Below the pieces are notes generated by a model, which saw nothing but the letters and a program-made list of their open reading frames with translations, had not been told where the DNA came from and ran no database searches. A stretch of DNA of 64,000 nt, from positions 310,001-374,000 of the forward strand of contig NZ_REFY01000001.1 in the NCBI RefSeq assembly GCF_003841485.1. The letters are read 5' to 3'. The stretch comes from Natrarchaeobius halalkaliphilus. Its GTDB lineage: Archaea > Halobacteriota > Halobacteria > Halobacteriales > Natrialbaceae. Of the stretch, positions 40,728 through 50,331 are shown in pieces (the stretch's first letter is position 1; each line of letters begins with the position of its first letter). The position numbers and the translations under genes are program-made.

Positions 40728-42509
40728 CTACAGCCTCGAATGGATCGTCTCGGCCGTCTTCTCTCCGATCCCGGAGACGCTCTGGAGATCCTCGAGACTC
40801 GCCTCGCGGACGTTCTCGACGCTTCCGAACCGGCCGAGCAGCCGCTTTCGCGTCTCGGGTCCGATTCCCGGCACGTCGTCGAGAACCGTCTTCACCTCGT
40901 CGCGGATCGTCCGGTGGTACTGGACAGCAAAGCGGTGGGCCTCGTCGCGCACGCGCTGAAGGAGGTGCAGGTGGGGTGCGTCCGACGGCCAGGAGAACTC
41001 GCGATCGGGCGTGGTCACGCGCTCTTCGGCCTTGGCCAGCGCGATCGCGGGGACGTCCCAGCCGACGTCCGCAAGCGCCGACCGCGCGGCCTCGAGTTGA
41101 CCCTCGCCGCCGTCGATCACCAGCAGGTCGGGATCGGGCCGGTCGTCGCGGCCCTCGACGGCGCGGCGAGCGCGCCACTCGAGGAGTTCGCGCATGTTGT
41201 CGTAGTCGTCGTTCTGCTCGAGAAGCTTCTTGCGCCGGTAGTCGGCCGTCTCGGCGCTGCCGTCGACGAACGTCACGTTGGCCCCGACCGCGGCTTTTCC
41301 CTGGGCGTGGCTCACGTCGAAGCCTTCGATTCGGTTGGCAGCGCCGATCTCAAGTGCGTCCGCGAGCATGCCACACTCGTCGTGCCCGCCGACGTTTCGC
41401 CGGGCGTTCTTCAGCGCGAGGTCGACGAGCTTTGCCTCCCGACCCGCGCCCGGAACGCGAACGGAAACGCCCTCGGCCTCGAGCCAGGCCGTCACCTCGT
41501 CGTCGCCGTGGCGTTCGGGCAACAAGAGAGCGTCGGGGAGTTCGCGCTCTGCGTAGTACTGTACGAGGAAGGCCGCGAGAACCGCGGGAACGCCGCCGCG
41601 CTCGCCGCCTGCACCTGCGACGCCTCCGACCGGTCCGTCCGCACCGTCGACGCCCGGCGTCTCGAGCGTGTGTCGATCCCGATCGACCAGTTTTCCGTCC
41701 TCCGCGCGCAGGCGGGCGACCGTCGCGGACTCGCCTTCGATCGCCGCCCCGAGAACGTCGACGGTTCGCTCGTCACCGACCGACTGGACCGCTTCGCCGC
41801 CCTCGCCGTGGAAGGCCTCGACGGCCTCGAGTCGATCTCGAAGGTTCGCCGCGCGCTCGAAGTTCTGCTGGGACGCTGCGGTCTCCATCGACCGACGCAG
41901 TGGATCGGCCAGCGCTCCCGTCTCGCCCTCGAGAAAGCGCTCGACGGCGGTGACGTCCTCGCGGTAGCTCTCCCGGTCGATCTCGCCCGTACAGGGGGCA
42001 CTACAGAGTCCCATCTCGTAGTCGAGACAGGGGCGATCCCGGTTTTCGTACTTGTGGTCCGAACAGCCCCGAACGCCGTATCCCTCCCGCAGGGCCTTCA
42101 CGACCGTTTCGACCTGTCTCACGCTGGTGTAGGGTCCGAAGACCGTCGCGGACTCGGCCGGATCGCGGGTCAGTTCGATGCGCGGCGCGTCGTGGTCGGT
42201 GAGCTGAACCATCGGGTACGACTTGTCGTCTCTGAGTCGGACGTTGTAGCGAGGCTGGTGGCGCTTGATCAGGTTCGCCTCGAGCAACAGCGCCTGCGTT
42301 TCGGTGTCGGTGATGGCGATCTCGAGCCCGTCCGCCCGGTCGACCATCCGACCGATCCGGGCGCTCCGCGGGTCGGCGTACGATCGAACCCGACTCCGAA
42401 GATCGACGGCTTTCCCGACGTAAAGGGTCGTCTCACCCTCCTGGAACTGATAGACGCCCGGCTCTCGCGGAAGCGACTGCGCGTGCTCGCGAACCCCGTC
42501 AGCGTTCAT
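40728..42509 (-). CDS. uvrC: UvrABC system protein C
   Basis: 593 aa. GIY-YIG nuclease domain at residues 15-95 ([25 protein letters not shown]), cysteine-containing linker ([13 protein letters not shown]), UVR segment (about 195-230), the RNase H-like nuclease domain with [15 protein letters not shown] and [15 protein letters not shown], and C-terminal HhH motifs ([34 protein letters not shown]). It makes both incisions in nucleotide excision repair with UvrAB. Bacterial-type NER was acquired by haloarchaea. A Gly/Ala-rich insert (about 290-310) is a lineage feature. Confidence 0.96.
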   Translation of the reverse strand: MNADGVREHAQSLPREPGVYQFQEGETTLYVGKAVDLRSRVRSYADPRSARIGRMVDRADGLEIAITDTETQALLLEANLIKRHQPRYNVRLRDDKSYPMVQLTDHDAPRIELTRDPAESATVFGPYTSVRQVETVVKALREGYGVRGCSDHKYENRDRPCLDYEMGLCSAPCTGEIDRESYREDVTAVERFLEGETGALADPLRRSMETAASQQNFERAANLRDRLEAVEAFHGEGGEAVQSVGDERTVDVLGAAIEGESATVARLRAEDGKLVDRDRHTLETPGVDGADGPVGGVAGAGGERGGVPAVLAAFLVQYYAERELPDALLLPERHGDDEVTAWLEAEGVSVRVPGAGREAKLVDLALKNARRNVGGHDECGMLADALEIGAANRIEGFDVSHAQGKAAVGANVTFVDGSAETADYRRKKLLEQNDDYDNMRELLEWRARRAVEGRDDRPDPDLLVIDGGEGQLEAARSALADVGWDVPAIALAKAEERVTTPDREFSWPSDAPHLHLLQRVRDEAHRFAVQYHRTIRDEVKTVLDDVPGIGPETRKRLLGRFGSVENVREASLEDLQSVSGIGEKTAETIHSRL

Positions 42510-42517
42510 CGACGGCC

Positions 42518-43165
42518 CTAGGGAGTCGGAGGCTTTGAGCCTGACCCATCGGCGTCGTCGCGTGTGATCTCCTCGAGGGAGGAATCAGGTCGGATCGCGT
42601 CCTCGAGTTCGAGCGCGACCGCTCCGACGTCGTCGATTTCGTCCGCGGCGAACGCGATGTCGTCGTCGCCGCGAACCTCGAGTACGAGTCGACGCGCTCG
42701 TGACCGCGCGTAGAGGAGACCACCGCCCGCGGCGACCGCGATCGCGAGGAGGCCGCTCGCGAGAATCGCGAGGTCGATCATCCGAAACAGGATTTCGACG
42801 GTCTCGATCGCGTTTCCGACGACGGCCCCGCCGGAGTCCGTCCGGGCGTCCGGCTGCTCGAGATCGGCACTCGGGACGAGGGCTGCGAAACTGACGAGCA
42901 GGTGCAGGCCGAGCAGAGAGACGCCGACGATCGCGCCACCGCCGGCTCGAAGCAGGTGGCGGGTCGCGCCGTCGGTTCGGATAGTCGCGCTCGCGACGTT
43001 CGGTCGATCGACGTGGCGGTAGGCCGAACCGACCTCGTCTGGTTCGAACGCGAGAACGCGGTGCGTCGTGACGAACACCGTCGCTCGACCGCACTCGACC
43101 CGCCGCTCGACGCGTTCGCCGTCGTACAGGAGCTGATCGACGCGGTCGGTCCAGGATCTCGACAT
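42518..43165 (-). CDS. Membrane protein with N-terminal PH-like region
   Basis: 215 aa from the ATG at 43165 ([42 protein letters not shown]), an N-terminus that resembles bacterial PH-like domains. Two transmembrane helices (about 78-98 and 128-155) and a C-terminal acidic domain ([32 protein letters not shown]). Eight bases separate its stop from the uvrC start on the same strand, so it is probably co-transcribed with uvrC. Role unknown. Confidence 0.78.
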   Translation of the reverse strand: MSRSWTDRVDQLLYDGERVERRVECGRATVFVTTHRVLAFEPDEVGSAYRHVDRPNVASATIRTDGATRHLLRAGGGAIVGVSLLGLHLLVSFAALVPSADLEQPDARTDSGGAVVGNAIETVEILFRMIDLAILASGLLAIAVAAGGGLLYARSRARRLVLEVRGDDDIAFAADEIDDVGAVALELEDAIRPDSSLEEITRDDADGSGSKPPTP

Positions 43166-43271
43166 CGGAAGTTCCCTCGGAGTCGGCTTCGGTACGAAGA
43201 ATCGGTCGCCGGGGATAAGTACGTCAGGGCCCGCCCGAATCACGAAGCCGGTACGACTGTTTCGCCAAAAA

Positions 43272-44522
43272 TCACGAAACTCGAACGACCGATACCCCGT
43301 GAATCACGAACCGGGCTCCGCCGACCCGGCCGTCGACGAGGTCGATCGTCCAGCCGTGTGCGTCAGCGATCGCGTCGACGATCGCGAGGCCGAACCCCGT
43401 CCCCTCCTGTGACGTCGTGTATCCGTGTCCGAAGACCTCCTCGCGTTCGTCCGCCGAAACGCCGGGTCCGTCGTCTTCGACGAACAACACGCCCTCGTCC
43501 CAGCCGACGCGAACCGTCACCGTCGGCTCACCGGTCACGGGATCGTCGGCGCGTCCGTGTTCGATCGCGTTGCGAAACAGGTTCTCGAACAGCTGACAGA
43601 GCCGGTCGCCGTCCGCTTCGATCGTAACGTCGCCCGAGAACTCCTCGACGAGTCGGGCATCCGCCGTCTCGACGTAGTGCCAGGATTTCGAGACGACGTT
43701 CGTCAGCCTCACCGGACCCGGATCGTCGACGATCCGTCCCTGGCTGGCGAGCGCCAGCAGATCGTCGATGAGCGACTCCATCCGATCCTGTGCGCTGATA
43801 ACTTCCTCGAGGTGCTCGGCTGCGTCCGAATCCGATAGAGAAGAGCGAGCGAGTTCGGCGTTTCCCTGTGCGACGGTCAGCGGGTTTCGAAGGTCGTGGC
43901 TTACGACGCTGACGAAGCGCTCGAGTTGTTCGTTCTGGCGCGTGAGCCGTCGTTCGCGTCGCTTGCGATCCGTGATGTCCGTATACACCCCGTAACCTTC
44001 GATCTCGCCGTCGAAACCCGAAACGATGACCGGCTGAAAGATGAACGTTCGCCGTTCGCGCTCGGCCGTCAACCGATCGACCTCTACCCCGCCGTCGGTA
44101 TCGGACCGAAACCAGACGTCGACCGGTTCCGAATCCGCATCCTCGGGGGCGATCAGCTCCGGGAGCGATCTGCCGATCACCTCGGTCCCGTAACCGAACG
44201 TCGCCTCGAACGCCGGGTTGAGACCGGTGACGGTCGGTACCGAGCCGTCGAACGACACCGTCACCACCGGATCGGGTATCTCCTCGACGAGCGTATCGAA
44301 CCGCCGGTGGGCTTTCTCACGAGCCTGAATCTCGGTCGCAACGATCTCGAGATAGCCGTCGGTCCTGTGGCCGATCGTCTCGCAGATATCCGCGACTTCG
44401 TGACTCGAGTACGACTCCGCGGGGGATATGTCGAGCTCGGCGAGCGTCTGCTGGATCAGCGATCGCGCCTTTTCGATACCGACGGTCTGACCGAACGTCG
44501 AAACGAGTTCGTCGTGGTCCAT
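43272..44522 (-). CDS. PAS sensor histidine kinase coupled to FIST protein
   Basis: 416 aa, soluble. An N-terminal helical region (about 1-75: TFGQTVGIEKARSLIQQTLAEL) is followed by a PAS domain (75-195), HisKA with His209 (SVVSHDLRNPL) and HATPase (NAIEHG, DDGPGVS, GTGFGLAI). Its ATG overlaps the FIST gene stop by one base (TAATG), so the two are translated together. The FIST protein probably supplies the ligand-sensing part of this pathway. No receiver gene is adjacent. Confidence 0.9.
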   Translation of the reverse strand: MDHDELVSTFGQTVGIEKARSLIQQTLAELDISPAESYSSHEVADICETIGHRTDGYLEIVATEIQAREKAHRRFDTLVEEIPDPVVTVSFDGSVPTVTGLNPAFEATFGYGTEVIGRSLPELIAPEDADSEPVDVWFRSDTDGGVEVDRLTAERERRTFIFQPVIVSGFDGEIEGYGVYTDITDRKRRERRLTRQNEQLERFVSVVSHDLRNPLTVAQGNAELARSSLSDSDAAEHLEEVISAQDRMESLIDDLLALASQGRIVDDPGPVRLTNVVSKSWHYVETADARLVEEFSGDVTIEADGDRLCQLFENLFRNAIEHGRADDPVTGEPTVTVRVGWDEGVLFVEDDGPGVSADEREEVFGHGYTTSQEGTGFGLAIVDAIADAHGWTIDLVDGRVGGARFVIHGVSVVRVS

Positions 44523-45712
44523 TACTCCGGGAGGAGGAGGGCAACGGTCGTCGTGTTGTGATAGCCGCTGAACTGGCCGGGACCCATACAGATCTCGCCG
44601 TAGGTTTCGAAGCCGACGAACGGCACCGAGAGCTCGCGTGCCATCTCCTCGACGGCGGTTTCGAACTCGTCTCCGAGGACGATGCCACGACAGGCACAGT
44701 CATAGATGAATCCGCCAGCCATCGTCACGTCGCCGGCATCCTGAAGCGCACGACGGACCGTCTCGCCCGCCGATTCGATCTGGGCATCGGGCCGGCCGTG
44801 CATCACCCGCAACACCGTTCCGTCGGGAATGTCGACGGCGAAGTGCATGGCTCCGTTTTCGTCCTCGATCCAGGGCCAGCGCATCTTGTACTGGCTTCCC
44901 TGGTCGATGCCGAACTCGAACTCACAGAGGATCTCCTGAAGGAGCGTCTCGCTTGCGTCGAGATCGTCGATCCGAACGTCGAACTCCTCGGAGACGGTCT
45001 CGCGAACGGCGTCCTTCCAGACCTCGAAGGCGGGGTCACCATCCAGTTCGTGGACGATCGGCCCGTCGGCACGCGTCACCTCGACCGGCTCCGACAGCGG
45101 CTCGTGGCCGTGTTCGACCGCGACGACCGGGCGCTGCTGTGCGCCGATCAGTCCCATCACGACCCCGTCTTCGACGACCTCGTCGTCGTGGAAGACGTAC
45201 GTCGCCTCGAGCTGGTGGTCGTCGGCGGCGGAGCCTCCGGCGATCGATACTTCGGGCCCGAGTTTCTGCTGGCTGATCAGTGCGAGTTTCTCCCCGACGC
45301 CGCTGAGCCCGTCGTGGAGGGTGATCGCCGCCGCGTACGGATGGTCGTTGACCTGCTCCGGCAGGTTCCCGATCGCCTCGCGGACGGCTCGAGAGACGTT
45401 TTCGCGGAGGCCGGTCCCGAGACCGGTGTAAAACGAGAGCGTATCGCTCGTCACGAGTCCGACGGCGACACCGCTTCCGACGGCATCCTGGGTGAACGAG
45501 CCGTTGGCCGAACAGCCGATCAGGTTCGCATCGGATCCGATGACGTCACGGATTCCCCCGAGAACCCGCTCGAAATCGTGTTCGACCGGACAGAAGACCT
45601 GGCAGAAGTCCACCCGTTCCCCCGGAAGTTGTGCCACGGCTTCTGTCGCCGCTCGTTTACCCGGATTTCCTTCCGAGTCAGTTACCAGTGCTGTACTAAC
45701 GGATGTGGACAT
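44522..45712 (-). CDS. FIST-domain sensory protein
   Basis: 396 aa. FIST N domain (about 20-215: LIGCSANGSFTQDAVGSGVAVGLV, then SIAGGSAADDHQLEATYVF) and FIST C domain (about 225-375: GDVTMAGGFIYDCACRGIVLGDEF, FVGFETYGEICMGPGQFSGYHNTT). FIST domains are predicted to bind small ligands such as amino acids, and the Cys-rich CAC segment is conserved in the family. It is the first gene of a two-gene unit with a histidine kinase. Confidence 0.9.
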   Translation of the reverse strand: MSTSVSTALVTDSEGNPGKRAATEAVAQLPGERVDFCQVFCPVEHDFERVLGGIRDVIGSDANLIGCSANGSFTQDAVGSGVAVGLVTSDTLSFYTGLGTGLRENVSRAVREAIGNLPEQVNDHPYAAAITLHDGLSGVGEKLALISQQKLGPEVSIAGGSAADDHQLEATYVFHDDEVVEDGVVMGLIGAQQRPVVAVEHGHEPLSEPVEVTRADGPIVHELDGDPAFEVWKDAVRETVSEEFDVRIDDLDASETLLQEILCEFEFGIDQGSQYKMRWPWIEDENGAMHFAVDIPDGTVLRVMHGRPDAQIESAGETVRRALQDAGDVTMAGGFIYDCACRGIVLGDEFETAVEEMARELSVPFVGFETYGEICMGPGQFSGYHNTTTVALLLPE

Positions 45713-45896
45713 GCAAGAAAGTGCGTGACCACCCTAATTGAATGTTTGGTTGGTCAACACCGTATCTCGTGAACCGACACCACGCCGAGGGTATACCGCA
45801 GATCGCGTCCCGGTCGGCGACCGGCGACGGTGGTGACTCGAGACGCCATCGCCGAAACGCGGTACATTCTCGGGGATCGACCGACAAGGGCCGAGT

Positions 45897-46166
45897 ATGG
45901 ATGACTCGAGCGAGCGATGCTGGCTCGTCGAACGCGAGTTCGGTGATCGAAACGTCGTGACCATCGTCTACGCGACTCCCGACGGGACGCGATATCACCA
46001 GCGGGAGCGCTCTGAGGCTGCGTTACGGACCGGATCACCGGTTACCGCCGCCGTCGACGTCGCCGAGGACGATCTCGAGGAGGTCCGGGACGAGCGGACG
46101 CGAGAGCGCTACGTCACGGAGGTCGAACGGACCGCACAGCGATACGGACCGGACGAGAAGATTTAG
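45897..46166 (+). CDS. Small acidic protein of unknown function
   Basis: 89 aa. The sequence has a strand-rich first half (RCWLVEREFGDRNVVTIVYATPDGTRYHQRERS) and a helical second half (DVAEDDLEEVRDERTRERYVTEVERTAQRYG). No cysteines, membrane segment or known motif. It looks haloarchaea-specific. It is divergent from the FIST gene and lies 89 bp before the ABC exporter operon, which has its own TATA box. Confidence 0.7.
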   Translation: MDDSSERCWLVEREFGDRNVVTIVYATPDGTRYHQRERSEAALRTGSPVTAAVDVAEDDLEEVRDERTRERYVTEVERTAQRYGPDEKI

Positions 46167-46255
46167 CCGATTTCGGTTTCTTCCCGCCCCGGTCAGCAGT
46201 ATATTATCGGCCTCGAGTGGCAAACCTTATCGGGAAACGGCGTCTGCACACAGGC

Positions 46256-47182
46256 ATGCCCGCTATGACAGTCGACAGTCTGACCAAGTCCTACGGTCGG
46301 ACGCTCGCGCTCTCCGAACTCTCCTTCGAGGTGAAAGAGGGGGAAGTGTTCGGGTTTCTCGGCCCGAACGGTGCCGGAAAGTCGACGACGATCAACGTCA
46401 TCCTGGATTTTATCCGACCGACGGCCGGCCGAGTGTCGGTGCTCGGAATGGACGCCCAGAAACGCAGTCGTGAGATCCGGGCTCGAACCGGCGTTCTCCC
46501 CGAAGGCGTCGAAACGTACGACCGCCTCACCGCCAGAGAGCACCTCGAGTTCGCGATCGACTCGAAAGGGGTCGACGAGGATCCCGAAACCCACCTGGAA
46601 CGGGTCGGCCTGCACGACGCGATCGACAAGAAAGCCGGCGGCTACTCGAAGGGGATGTCCCAGCGACTCATGCTCGCGATGGCACTCGTCGGTGAACCCG
46701 AACTGTTGATTCTGGACGAACCCTCGACGGGACTCGACCCGAACGGCGCACGCGAGATGCGCCGAATCGTCCGCGAGGAGAACGAACGCGGCGCGACCGT
46801 CTTCTTCTCGAGTCACATCATGGAACAGGTCGAAGCGGTCTGTGACCGCGTCGGTATCCTCCGCGAGGGCGAGATGGTGGCCGTCGACTCCGTCGAGGGG
46901 CTTCGCGACTCCGTCAGCGGCGGCGAGAGCCTCCGAGTGACGGTCGATCGGATCGACGACGACGCGGTTCAGGCGGTCCGGTCGCTGCCCGACGTCTCGA
47001 GTGCGTCCGTCGACGGCGACGCGCCGCCGACGATCGTCGTTCAGGTCGACGGCTCGAAGACGGCGGTCCTGTCCGAACTCGAAGATCGCGGGATCGACGT
47101 ACAGGACTTCTCGACGACCGAGGCGTCGCTCGACGACGTCTTCCGGTCGTACACCACGGACCGGGAGGTGGAAGCGCGATGA
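46256..47182 (+). CDS. ABC transporter ATP-binding protein (NatA-like)
   Basis: 308 aa from the ATG at 46256 (MPAMTVDSLTKSYG). Walker A GPNGAGKST, signature YSKGMSQRL (the NatA/CcmA-type variant), Walker B LLILDEPSTGLDP and H-loop SSHIMEQ. The C-terminal 80 residues form a DUF4162-like domain. ACCTTATCGG (46223-46231) is at leaderless distance, arguing against the in-frame GTG at 46217. Its stop overlaps the permease start as ATGA. Confidence 0.92.
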   Translation: MPAMTVDSLTKSYGRTLALSELSFEVKEGEVFGFLGPNGAGKSTTINVILDFIRPTAGRVSVLGMDAQKRSREIRARTGVLPEGVETYDRLTAREHLEFAIDSKGVDEDPETHLERVGLHDAIDKKAGGYSKGMSQRLMLAMALVGEPELLILDEPSTGLDPNGAREMRRIVREENERGATVFFSSHIMEQVEAVCDRVGILREGEMVAVDSVEGLRDSVSGGESLRVTVDRIDDDAVQAVRSLPDVSSASVDGDAPPTIVVQVDGSKTAVLSELEDRGIDVQDFSTTEASLDDVFRSYTTDREVEAR

Positions 47183-48054
47183 GTTCGGTCGACGTAGAAA
47201 GCGTCCGGGCAATCGCGACCAAGGATTTCCGAGATTCGATCCGATCGTGGGTGTTCTGGGGACTGAGCGTCTTCTTTTTCACGCTGCTCGTCACCGTCAC
47301 CGGATTTCTCGCGTACTTCGGTGAAGACATCGCAGCACAGGGTGCAACGACGGCGGCGCTCGTGGGCTACGTCAGCGAAATCACCCGGCTCGTGATTCCC
47401 CTGATCGCCCTGATACTGGGGTGGAAAGCCATCGCGGGCGAACGCGAGTCGGGGAGCATCAAGGTCTTGCTTTCGCTCCCGCACTCACGGACTGACGTCA
47501 TCCTCGGAAAACTGATCGGTCGGTCGACGGTTCTGTCCGTCTCGTTGCTCATCGGCTTTACACTCGCTGGCGCGATCGTCGCTGCGATGCTCGGAAGCTT
47601 CGACGTGACGGACTACGCCGGCCTGCTCGCGGTATCGATCCTCTACGGCATCGCCTACACCTCCATCGCCATCGCCGTCTCGTCGCTGACGCGGTCGACG
47701 ACGATCGCCGGGGCCGCCGTTTTCGCCGTATTCGTCCTGTTCTACATCGTCTGGGACGCCGTCGTCGGCGCCGTATCCCTCCTGATGGCTCTCGACTACC
47801 TCCCACAGGGGGAGAACACGGCCCAGGCCGTCCTCTTCTACCAGAGTCTCGATCCCGGAACGGCCTACACGTCCGTTCTCTCGCTGGTCACCTCCGTCGC
47901 CGAGATGGACGGCCAGACCGTCGCCATGCTCGAGACGATGTTCGACGCCGTTCCGTTCTACCTGACGGACTGGTTCGCACTCGTAGTGTTGCTGTTCTGG
48001 ATCGTCGTTCCGACGGCGGTCGCCGTCTATCGGTTCGATCGGGTCGATCTCTAG
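47179..48054 (+). CDS. ABC-2 permease (NosY/NatB-like)
   Basis: 291 aa. Six transmembrane helices and the ABC-2 maturation-type pattern FRDSIRSWVFWGLSVFFF near the N-terminus and WKAIAGERESGSIKVLLSLPHSRTDVILGKLIGR in the first large loop. Coupled to the ATPase gene by a 4-bp overlap. Its TAG stop and the TAG stop of ligA on the other strand share the palindrome CTAG at 48051-48054. Confidence 0.9.
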   Translation: MSSVDVESVRAIATKDFRDSIRSWVFWGLSVFFFTLLVTVTGFLAYFGEDIAAQGATTAALVGYVSEITRLVIPLIALILGWKAIAGERESGSIKVLLSLPHSRTDVILGKLIGRSTVLSVSLLIGFTLAGAIVAAMLGSFDVTDYAGLLAVSILYGIAYTSIAIAVSSLTRSTTIAGAAVFAVFVLFYIVWDAVVGAVSLLMALDYLPQGENTAQAVLFYQSLDPGTAYTSVLSLVTSVAEMDGQTVAMLETMFDAVPFYLTDWFALVVLLFWIVVPTAVAVYRFDRVDL

Positions 48055-50168
48055 CGGGAGTCGTCCGACGCCGTCTCGGGATCCACTCCCGCCTCGGAAA
48101 GCAGCCGTCGAAACTCCCCTTCCTCTAAAATCGGGACGTCGTCGTCCTCGGCGTCGTCGCGTTTGGTCTGACCCGGGTTCGTCCCGACCACGAGATAATC
48201 CGTGTTCCCGGAGACGCTTCCGGTCGCGTTCGCGCCGTGGGATTCGACCAGTTCCCGTGCTTCGCTCCGGGTGCCGGCCTCGAGCGAACCGGTGAAGACG
48301 AACGTCAGACCGTCGAGTTCGTCGCCGCCGTCGTCCGCTTCGAGCGCCTGCGGGGAGACGTATGCGAGTACGTCCTCGACCGCCGCCGCGTTGGCCTCGC
48401 TGGCGAAGAACTCGTGGATCGTCTCGGCGACGGTCTCGCCTACCTCGTCGACGTCCTCGAGTCGGTCCGGTGCGGACTCGGCGGCCTCCCTGAACGCGGC
48501 GAACGTTCCGAACTCGCGTGCGAGTTCGCGCGCCGTCGTCGGCCCGACGTGGGGGATACCGAGCGCCGAGAGGAAGTCAGAAAGGGGCGGCTCGCGGCTC
48601 GCCTCGATCTCACCGAGCAGGTTCTCGGCGCTCGTCTCGCCCCAGCCGGAGAGCGCGGTCAGTTCCTCGAGTTCGAGTTCGTAGAGGTCAGCGATCGACT
48701 CGAGGAGGCCGGCGTCGACGAGCTGGCGGACGCTCGTTTCGCCCAATCCCTCGAGATCGAGACCGGCGTCGCCCGCGTAGTACTCGATGGAGCGCCGGAG
48801 CTGTGCGTCACAGGCCAGGCCCCCGGTACAGAACGCCATCGGCCCGTCTCGTTCGATCGCGCTTTCACAGACGGGACAGTTCTCTGGGAGTTCGTAGTGA
48901 CCATCGCTCGCCTTCTCGACGACCGCTTCGACGTAGGGGATGACGTCTCCCGCACGCTGGACGCGGACGGTGTCACCGACGTTGACGTTCGTCTCCGCGA
49001 TCTCCTCGGGGTTGTGCAGGCTGGCTCGCGAGACGGTGACGCCGCCGACGTCGACCGGCTCGAGCAGTGCAACGGGCGTCACCCGCCCGGTTCGGCCGAT
49101 CTGGACCGCGACGTCGACGATCGGCGTGACCTCCGCGCGGGCCGGGAACTTGTAGGCGAACGCCCAGCGGTCGTGGCGCGCCGTTCGACCCAGCTCCTCG
49201 CGGGCGTCGCGGTCGTCGACTTTGATCACGACACCGTCGACCTCGAAGGGGAGCTCGTCGCGTTCTGCGAGCACGTCGTCGCGGTAGTCGATGGCGGCGG
49301 CGACGTCGTCGACGACGGCGACGTGGTCGGTGACCCGCAAACCGTACTCCCGTAACCGCTCGAGTTCCTCGCGGTGGGTCTCTTCCAGGTGACTCGCCGC
49401 GAGTACGTCGAAGTAAAACACCTCGAGCGGCCGGTCGGCGACGATCGAGGGATCGAGCTGACGGATGGTGCCGGCGGTCGCGTTTCGCGGGTTCGCGAAG
49501 GGCTCTTCGCCGCGTTCGATCCGCGCGCGGTTGTGGTCCTGAAAGGCGTCCCTGGGCATGTAGACCTCGCCGCGGACGGCGAGGAAATCGGGATGCTCGC
49601 CGTGGAGTTTCTGTGGAACCGAGCCGATGGTCCGCGCGTTCCGGGTCACGTCGTCACCCTCGCGCCCGTCGCCGCGAGTGACGGCCCGCTCGAGTCGGCC
49701 GTCCTCGTAGACGAACGCCATCGAGACGCCGTCGAACTTGGGTTCACAGACGTAGTCGACGTCGCCAGCGTGCCCGCTTTCGCGCAGCTCCCGGCGGACG
49801 CGCTCGTCGAACTCGCGGACGTCCACGGCCTCGCCGCTCTGGTCGATCGAGAGCATCGGGGCGACGTGTTCGACCGTCTCGAACGCCTCGAGCGGCTCGC
49901 CGCCGACGCGTCTGGTCGGGCTCTCGGGGTGGCTGAGATCGAACGCGTCCTCGAGCTCGATCAACCGCTCGAAGAGTGCGTCGTAGCGCCGATCAGCGAT
50001 GACCGGATCGTTCTCGACGTAGTACCGACGATCGTGCTCGCGGATCGCCTCGCGGAGTAATACGACCCGTCGCGTCGCATCGGCGTCGGAAAGCTCTTCG
50101 ACCGGCTCGAACGCTGTCGGGGGATCGCGAAGGTACGGGTTCTCGTCGGGCTCATCGGCGGCTGGCAT
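48051..50168 (-). CDS. ligA: NAD-dependent DNA ligase
   Basis: 705 aa, bacterial LigA layout. Domain Ia (RYDALFERLIELE), adenylation domain with Lys144 in CEPKFDGVSM, OB fold (VAVQIGRTGRVTPVA), Cys4 zinc finger (CPVCESAIERDGPMAFC, then C), HhH repeats (LSGWGETSAENLL, VGPTTARELAREFG, VDEVGETVAETI) and a C-terminal BRCT domain (about 618-700, GLTFVFTGSLEAGTRSEA). Seals nicks with NAD+. Archaea normally use ATP-dependent ligases; haloarchaea carry this bacterial enzyme as an additional, transferred gene. Confidence 0.97.
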   Translation of the reverse strand: MPAADEPDENPYLRDPPTAFEPVEELSDADATRRVVLLREAIREHDRRYYVENDPVIADRRYDALFERLIELEDAFDLSHPESPTRRVGGEPLEAFETVEHVAPMLSIDQSGEAVDVREFDERVRRELRESGHAGDVDYVCEPKFDGVSMAFVYEDGRLERAVTRGDGREGDDVTRNARTIGSVPQKLHGEHPDFLAVRGEVYMPRDAFQDHNRARIERGEEPFANPRNATAGTIRQLDPSIVADRPLEVFYFDVLAASHLEETHREELERLREYGLRVTDHVAVVDDVAAAIDYRDDVLAERDELPFEVDGVVIKVDDRDAREELGRTARHDRWAFAYKFPARAEVTPIVDVAVQIGRTGRVTPVALLEPVDVGGVTVSRASLHNPEEIAETNVNVGDTVRVQRAGDVIPYVEAVVEKASDGHYELPENCPVCESAIERDGPMAFCTGGLACDAQLRRSIEYYAGDAGLDLEGLGETSVRQLVDAGLLESIADLYELELEELTALSGWGETSAENLLGEIEASREPPLSDFLSALGIPHVGPTTARELAREFGTFAAFREAAESAPDRLEDVDEVGETVAETIHEFFASEANAAAVEDVLAYVSPQALEADDGGDELDGLTFVFTGSLEAGTRSEARELVESHGANATGSVSGNTDYLVVGTNPGQTKRDDAEDDDVPILEEGEFRRLLSEAGVDPETASDDSR

Positions 50169-50331
50169 TGCTGTCGGTTCGTGATCGAACGCGCCGATCC
50201 TAAAGGCCGCCGACTCGAGCGTGCCCGGAGAGGAAATTCACACCGGCCGGAACCGTCTCGAGGTCACACCAGCCGAAACCGTCTCGACCCGGTTCAATCG
50301 CCTTTTACGCACGTAGCCGTTATCGGACTCC

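Noticed and set aside
40701-42521. Long plus-strand open frames over uvrC
   Set aside because: They are mirror frames of a clearly conserved uvrC; composition and lack of motifs do not support a gene.
48237-49355. Plus-strand open frame over ligA
   Set aside because: Antisense shadow of conserved ligA; no promoter or motif.
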